From NCBI GenBank assembly GCA_030642525.1, contig DAOWNO010000095.1, positions 1 to 7,453 of the forward strand: a stretch of 7,453 bases of DNA. The letters run 5' to 3'. A program made the translations under genes and the position numbers. Under the pieces are notes generated by a model that worked only from the letters and a program-made list of their open reading frames with translations, had not been told where the DNA came from and made no database searches. Source of the DNA: Candidatus Aegiribacteria sp. Lineage in GTDB: Bacteria; Fermentibacterota; Fermentibacteria; Fermentibacterales; JCC-6. This document shows, one piece after another, positions 5,832 to 7,453 of this stretch (position 1 is its first letter; each line of letters begins with the position of its first letter).

Positions 5832-7025
5832 ATGGATAACGTGCAAAGGGATATCTTCCAGAAGTGTTCCGAGTTTGACAGGCTGGAGAAGGTTCGAGAG
5901 TCCGGTCTTTATCCCTATTTCATGCCTCTAGGCGGCCATGTCGGGGCTGAGATGGAAATCGACGGTCACAGCATCATCATGCTGGGTTCCAACAATTACC
6001 TTGGACTTACGGATCATCCGGTTATCATGGAAAAGGCAAAGGAAGCTATTGACAAATACGGCACAGGTTGTACCGGCAGCCGTTTTCTTAACGGTACGCT
6101 TGACCTTCATATAGAGCTTGAGGAAAGACTGGCTGGTTTTTTTGGCAAGGAAATGGCAATAACTTTCAGCACCGGATTTCAGTCTAATCTTGGAGTGATC
6201 TCAACAATTGCAGGCAGGGAAGATATTATCTATCTTGACAGGCTGGATCATGCCTCGATCATAGATGGCGCAAGGATGAGCTATGCTCGCGTATTGAAAT
6301 ACAGGCACAATGATCATGATCATCTCAGATATATGCTTGAGAACAATCGGAAACATCCAGCTGTAATCGTAACAGACGGCGTTTTCAGTATGGAGGGCGA
6401 TCTTGCGAATATTCCCGGACTTGTAGAAGTCTGCCGGGAATTCGGAGCAAGACTCATTGTGGATGATGCTCACGGCGTAGGCGCAATGGGCCCTACAGGG
6501 CGGGGAACAGCGGAACATTTTGGCTGTCATGATGACGTTGATATTCTGGTTGGAACCTTCAGCAAATCGTTTGCCTGTATTGGAGGATTTGCTGCCGGTT
6601 CCGCCGAAGTTATGGAGTATATCAAACATACAGCTCGAACAATGATATTTTCCGCCAGTCTGCCCCCTTCGGCTGTCGCAACGGTTATTGCCGCACTTGA
6701 TATCCTGGAGAAGGAACCTGAACTTATTGTGCAATCCCACAGCGCTGCCGAGCGGGCAAGACAGGGGCTTGCTTCTCTCGGGTTCAATGTAGGTAATTCA
6801 GAGGCTCCGATTATACCTATCATCGTTGGCGACGAAGTCCAGACGCTCGTGTTCTGGAGGAAGCTCTTTGAAGCCGGTGTTTTTACAAATCCTGTTTTAA
6901 GCCCTGCTGTTGCCTTTGGTGGTGAAATGCTGCGTACAAGTTACATGGCTACTCATACAGAATCCATGATTGACAGAGCTCTTGAGATATTCAAGAAGAC
7001 TGGGGAAGAACTCGGTATAATTTGA
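5832..7025 (+). CDS. spt: Serine palmitoyltransferase (alpha-oxoamine synthase, PLP-dependent)
   Basis: Spt condenses L-serine with a fatty acyl thioester to give 3-ketosphinganine, the first committed step of sphingolipid synthesis, in the cytoplasm or at the inner membrane. The product is 397 aa, as expected. The fold-type I PLP residues are present: His140 in LDHAS (ring stacking), Asp211 and His214 in DDAHGVG, and the Schiff-base Lys245 in GTFSKSF, a spacing that agrees with the Sphingomonas enzyme. Other family signatures are MLGSNNYLGLTDHP, KYGTGCTGSRFLNGTLDLH, VTDGVFSMEGDLANIPG and a late TSYMATHT. The sequence closely follows what I recall of the Bacteroides-type Spt, including the SGLYPYF beginning and NPVLSPAVA near the end. 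BioF or 2-amino-3-ketobutyrate ligase are the alternatives; the TFSKSF and MATHT motifs and the neighbours favour Spt. It is divergent from cerR. The acyltransferase follows 13 bases after the stop, so the two are probably co-transcribed. Confidence 0.92.
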   Translation: MDNVQRDIFQKCSEFDRLEKVRESGLYPYFMPLGGHVGAEMEIDGHSIIMLGSNNYLGLTDHPVIMEKAKEAIDKYGTGCTGSRFLNGTLDLHIELEERLAGFFGKEMAITFSTGFQSNLGVISTIAGREDIIYLDRLDHASIIDGARMSYARVLKYRHNDHDHLRYMLENNRKHPAVIVTDGVFSMEGDLANIPGLVEVCREFGARLIVDDAHGVGAMGPTGRGTAEHFGCHDDVDILVGTFSKSFACIGGFAAGSAEVMEYIKHTARTMIFSASLPPSAVATVIAALDILEKEPELIVQSHSAAERARQGLASLGFNVGNSEAPIIPIIVGDEVQTLVFWRKLFEAGVFTNPVLSPAVAFGGEMLRTSYMATHTESMIDRALEIFKKTGEELGII

Positions 7026-7038
7026 TCCGGGAGGTTCG

Positions 7039-7453
7039 ATGTCCTTTACAATCGAGGAAGTAACCAGCAGGAATCAACTCAAAGAGTTTATCGATCTGCC
7101 ATTCAGGCTGTACAGGGATAATCCTTATTGGGTTCCACCGATCAGGTTCTTTCAGAAAGAACTTTTCAATAAAAAGAAACATCCTTTTCATGAACATGGG
7201 GATGTTACTCTTCTGCTGGCCAGGAACGATCACAGTCAAGTAATGGGACGTATCGCTGTAATAGTAAACCATACGCATAACGATTATCATAATGAGAAGA
7301 CCGGTTTTTTCGGGTTCCTCGAGAGTGAGGAGAATACAGAGCTGTTCAAACTGCTTCTTGATGAAGCTGAAGTAAGGCTTCATCAAGCAGGTATGGATAC
7401 AATCAGAGGCCCCATGAGCTTTTCCACAAACGAGGAATGCGGCCTGCTTGTAA
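7039..7453 (+). CDS. GNAT-fold/YghO-like N-acyltransferase, bacterial ceramide synthase (bCerS) candidate, 5' part
   Basis: The first 138 residues are present; the gene runs off the window. The ATG at 7039 has GGGAGGT (7029-7035) in front. The sequence shows the pattern of a large GNAT-related family: an opening of the type 'F..LPF.LYRD.P.WVPP' (FIDLPFRLYRDNPYWVPPI, 17-35), HPFHEHGDVTLLLAR (48-62), VMGRIAVIVNHTHN (68-81), GFFGFLE (89-95), and a GMDTIRGPMSFSTNEECGLLV stretch (118-138). Proteins of this kind (often called YghO or GNAT family) include, as I recall, the Caulobacter bCerS that N-acylates 3-ketosphinganine. The position immediately after spt fits that role. The family is broad and the C-terminal half is missing, so I leave the symbol empty; the family match is firm and the ceramide role is inference. 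Confidence 0.8.
   Translation, partial: MSFTIEEVTSRNQLKEFIDLPFRLYRDNPYWVPPIRFFQKELFNKKKHPFHEHGDVTLLLARNDHSQVMGRIAVIVNHTHNDYHNEKTGFFGFLESEENTELFKLLLDEAEVRLHQAGMDTIRGPMSFSTNEECGLLV

Noticed and set aside
6309..6324. Palindromic TGATCATGATCA as an operator
   Set aside because: It lies inside spt and is explained by the Asn-Asp-His-Asp-His codons.
6201..6740. Reverse-strand ORF of 179 codons
   Set aside because: It is antisense to the best-conserved part of spt, with cysteine- and histidine-rich composition typical of a shadow frame.
6991..7386. Reverse-strand ORF of 131 codons
   Set aside because: It is a shadow of the acyltransferase, whose forward frame shows conserved motifs throughout.

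Overview
The window comes from a diderm (Gram-negative type) bacterium of moderate GC content. It reads as two adjoining blocks of cell-envelope lipid genes. I cannot fix the species. LPS-transport genes together with a serine palmitoyltransferase of the Bacteroides type suggest a member of, or a relative of, the Bacteroidota/FCB group, possibly an uncultured lineage. That placement is inference.

Block 1 (about 1-4639, + strand) is a tightly packed run in this order: the C-terminal end of a lipid A-type lauroyl/myristoyl acyltransferase (cut by the window start), lptC (predicted lipoprotein), an enlarged lptA/OstA-like periplasmic protein, lptB (ATPase), rpoN (sigma-54), and an adenosine-specific kinase family gene. 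Genes overlap or are separated by at most 22 bases, and most starts have a good Shine-Dalgarno sequence, so one transcript is likely. The first four genes finish lipid A and move LPS from the inner to the outer membrane. lptA-lptB-rpoN follows the well-known proteobacterial order, but the gene after rpoN is not the usual hpf/ptsN.

About 4640-4785 is a short gap between converging genes, with no convincing gene or terminator.

Block 2 (4786-7453) holds a reverse-strand NAD(P)-dependent SDR reductase resembling ceramide reductase CerR. Diverging from it is a clear serine palmitoyltransferase (spt), followed 13 bases later by the first 138 residues of a GNAT-fold/YghO-like acyltransferase of the kind reported as bacterial ceramide synthase (bCerS). 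Together these make a plausible bacterial ceramide pathway: serine + acyl thioester to 3-ketosphinganine (Spt), N-acylation (bCerS-like), then ketone reduction (CerR-like).

The main biological point is that an LPS-export operon and a probable ceramide operon lie side by side, suggesting a locus for the outer-leaflet lipids of the outer membrane. Smaller points are long gene overlaps at lptC and lptA, a leader mini-ORF in front of cerR, and the adenosine-specific kinase downstream of rpoN. I see no tRNA, rRNA, CRISPR array, insertion sequence or phage gene.
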